Part shown: in pieces, positions 26,627 to 26,727 of the stretch
How positions within the stretch are numbered: the stretch's first letter is position 1
Layout: every line of letters starts with the position of its first letter
DNA from: Barthelona sp. PAP020
Lineage: Eukaryota > Metamonada: BaSk clade
Reading direction: 5' to 3'
Assembly: GCA_040182905.1 (NCBI GenBank)
Contig: JARQWU010000016.1
Coordinates: 1 to 26,727 of the forward strand
DNA: 26,727 nt
Made by a program: the position numbers and the translations under genes
The notes under the pieces: model-generated
Seen by the model: the letters and a program-made list of their open reading frames with translations, nothing else
The model's database searches: none
Told to the model about the DNA's origin: nothing

Positions 26627-26727
26627 TGCCGATTGATTTGTCGACCGATAAAACCAGATTTACTAAGACTGGTACTACAATTGCGGGTTGCATCTACAAA
26701 GGTGGACTTGTATTAGGAGCGGATACA
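26626..26727 (+). CDS. PSMB7: 20S proteasome subunit beta-2 (trypsin-like), N-terminal fragment
   Basis: The first 34 codons are present; the gene continues past the window. Residues 13-34 read TKTGTTIAGCIYKGGLVLGA then DT, the hallmark of the PSMB7/Pup1 subunit, which carries the trypsin-like activity of the 20S core. In this family the propeptide is cut before the Thr of TTIAG, here Thr17, which becomes the catalytic N-terminal nucleophile. The active-site Asp17 of the mature protein is kept as Asp33. The propeptide would be only 16 residues (MPIDLSTDKTRFTKTG), shorter than in human PSMB7. The catalytic lysine lies beyond the edge. No intron interrupts the visible part. Confidence 0.95.
   Translation, partial: MPIDLSTDKTRFTKTGTTIAGCIYKGGLVLGADT

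Noticed and set aside
1-26727. CRISPR arrays, prophage, bacterial operon or insertion-sequence features
   Set aside because: No regularly spaced direct repeats, transposase or phage genes are present, and the gene content is eukaryotic.

Overview
This is nuclear DNA from an AT-rich unicellular eukaryote. It encodes a proteasome beta-2 subunit, the TRAPP-II subunit TRAPPC10, a Mex67/NXF-like mRNA exporter, a giant SDS22-type leucine-rich repeat protein and two WD40 proteins. None of these families points to a prokaryote or virus. TAA, TAG and TGA all end recognisable genes, so the standard genetic code applies. About 78% of the window is coding by my sum. The clear genes are single uninterrupted frames, so introns are rare or absent. 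Several genes have out-of-frame ATGs within about 80 bases upstream of the start, which fits very short 5' leaders. I cannot name the lineage from sequence alone.

Layout, left to right: (1) a roughly 180-bp dispersed repeat copy at the left edge; (2) minus-strand genes for a coiled-coil protein (625-1983), a small acidic protein (2134-2841, with intron-like signals upstream) and an 1882-residue LRR/acidic protein (3147-8795); (3) a plus-strand F-box-like gene (8921-10210), divergent from the LRR gene across 125 bp; (4) a gene-poor stretch, then a minus-strand WD40 gene (11051-12259); (5) a second copy of the repeat (12552-12732), a relatively GC-rich, hairpin-dense segment that may be a structured RNA gene (about 12972-13345), and a small plus-strand gene interrupted by a 63-N assembly gap (13689-13973); (6) minus-strand genes for an NXF/Mex67-like protein, a 953-residue helical protein, a second WD40 protein and TRAPPC10; (7) the first 34 codons of proteasome beta-2 on the plus strand, running off the right edge.

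The genes do not form one pathway. They are a housekeeping mix (vesicle traffic, mRNA export, proteolysis, probably cytoskeleton) plus lineage-specific families. The most distinctive feature is a small WD40 family. Two paralogs about 8 kb apart share an N-terminal Pro-Leu motif, a CxC-x17-CxxC cysteine set inside one propeller blade, and a C-terminal LCWDLVD/NGGNM module. The N-terminal motif also appears in the gap-interrupted gene between them. The second point of interest is the unexplained GC-rich, base-pairing segment beside the repeat copy.
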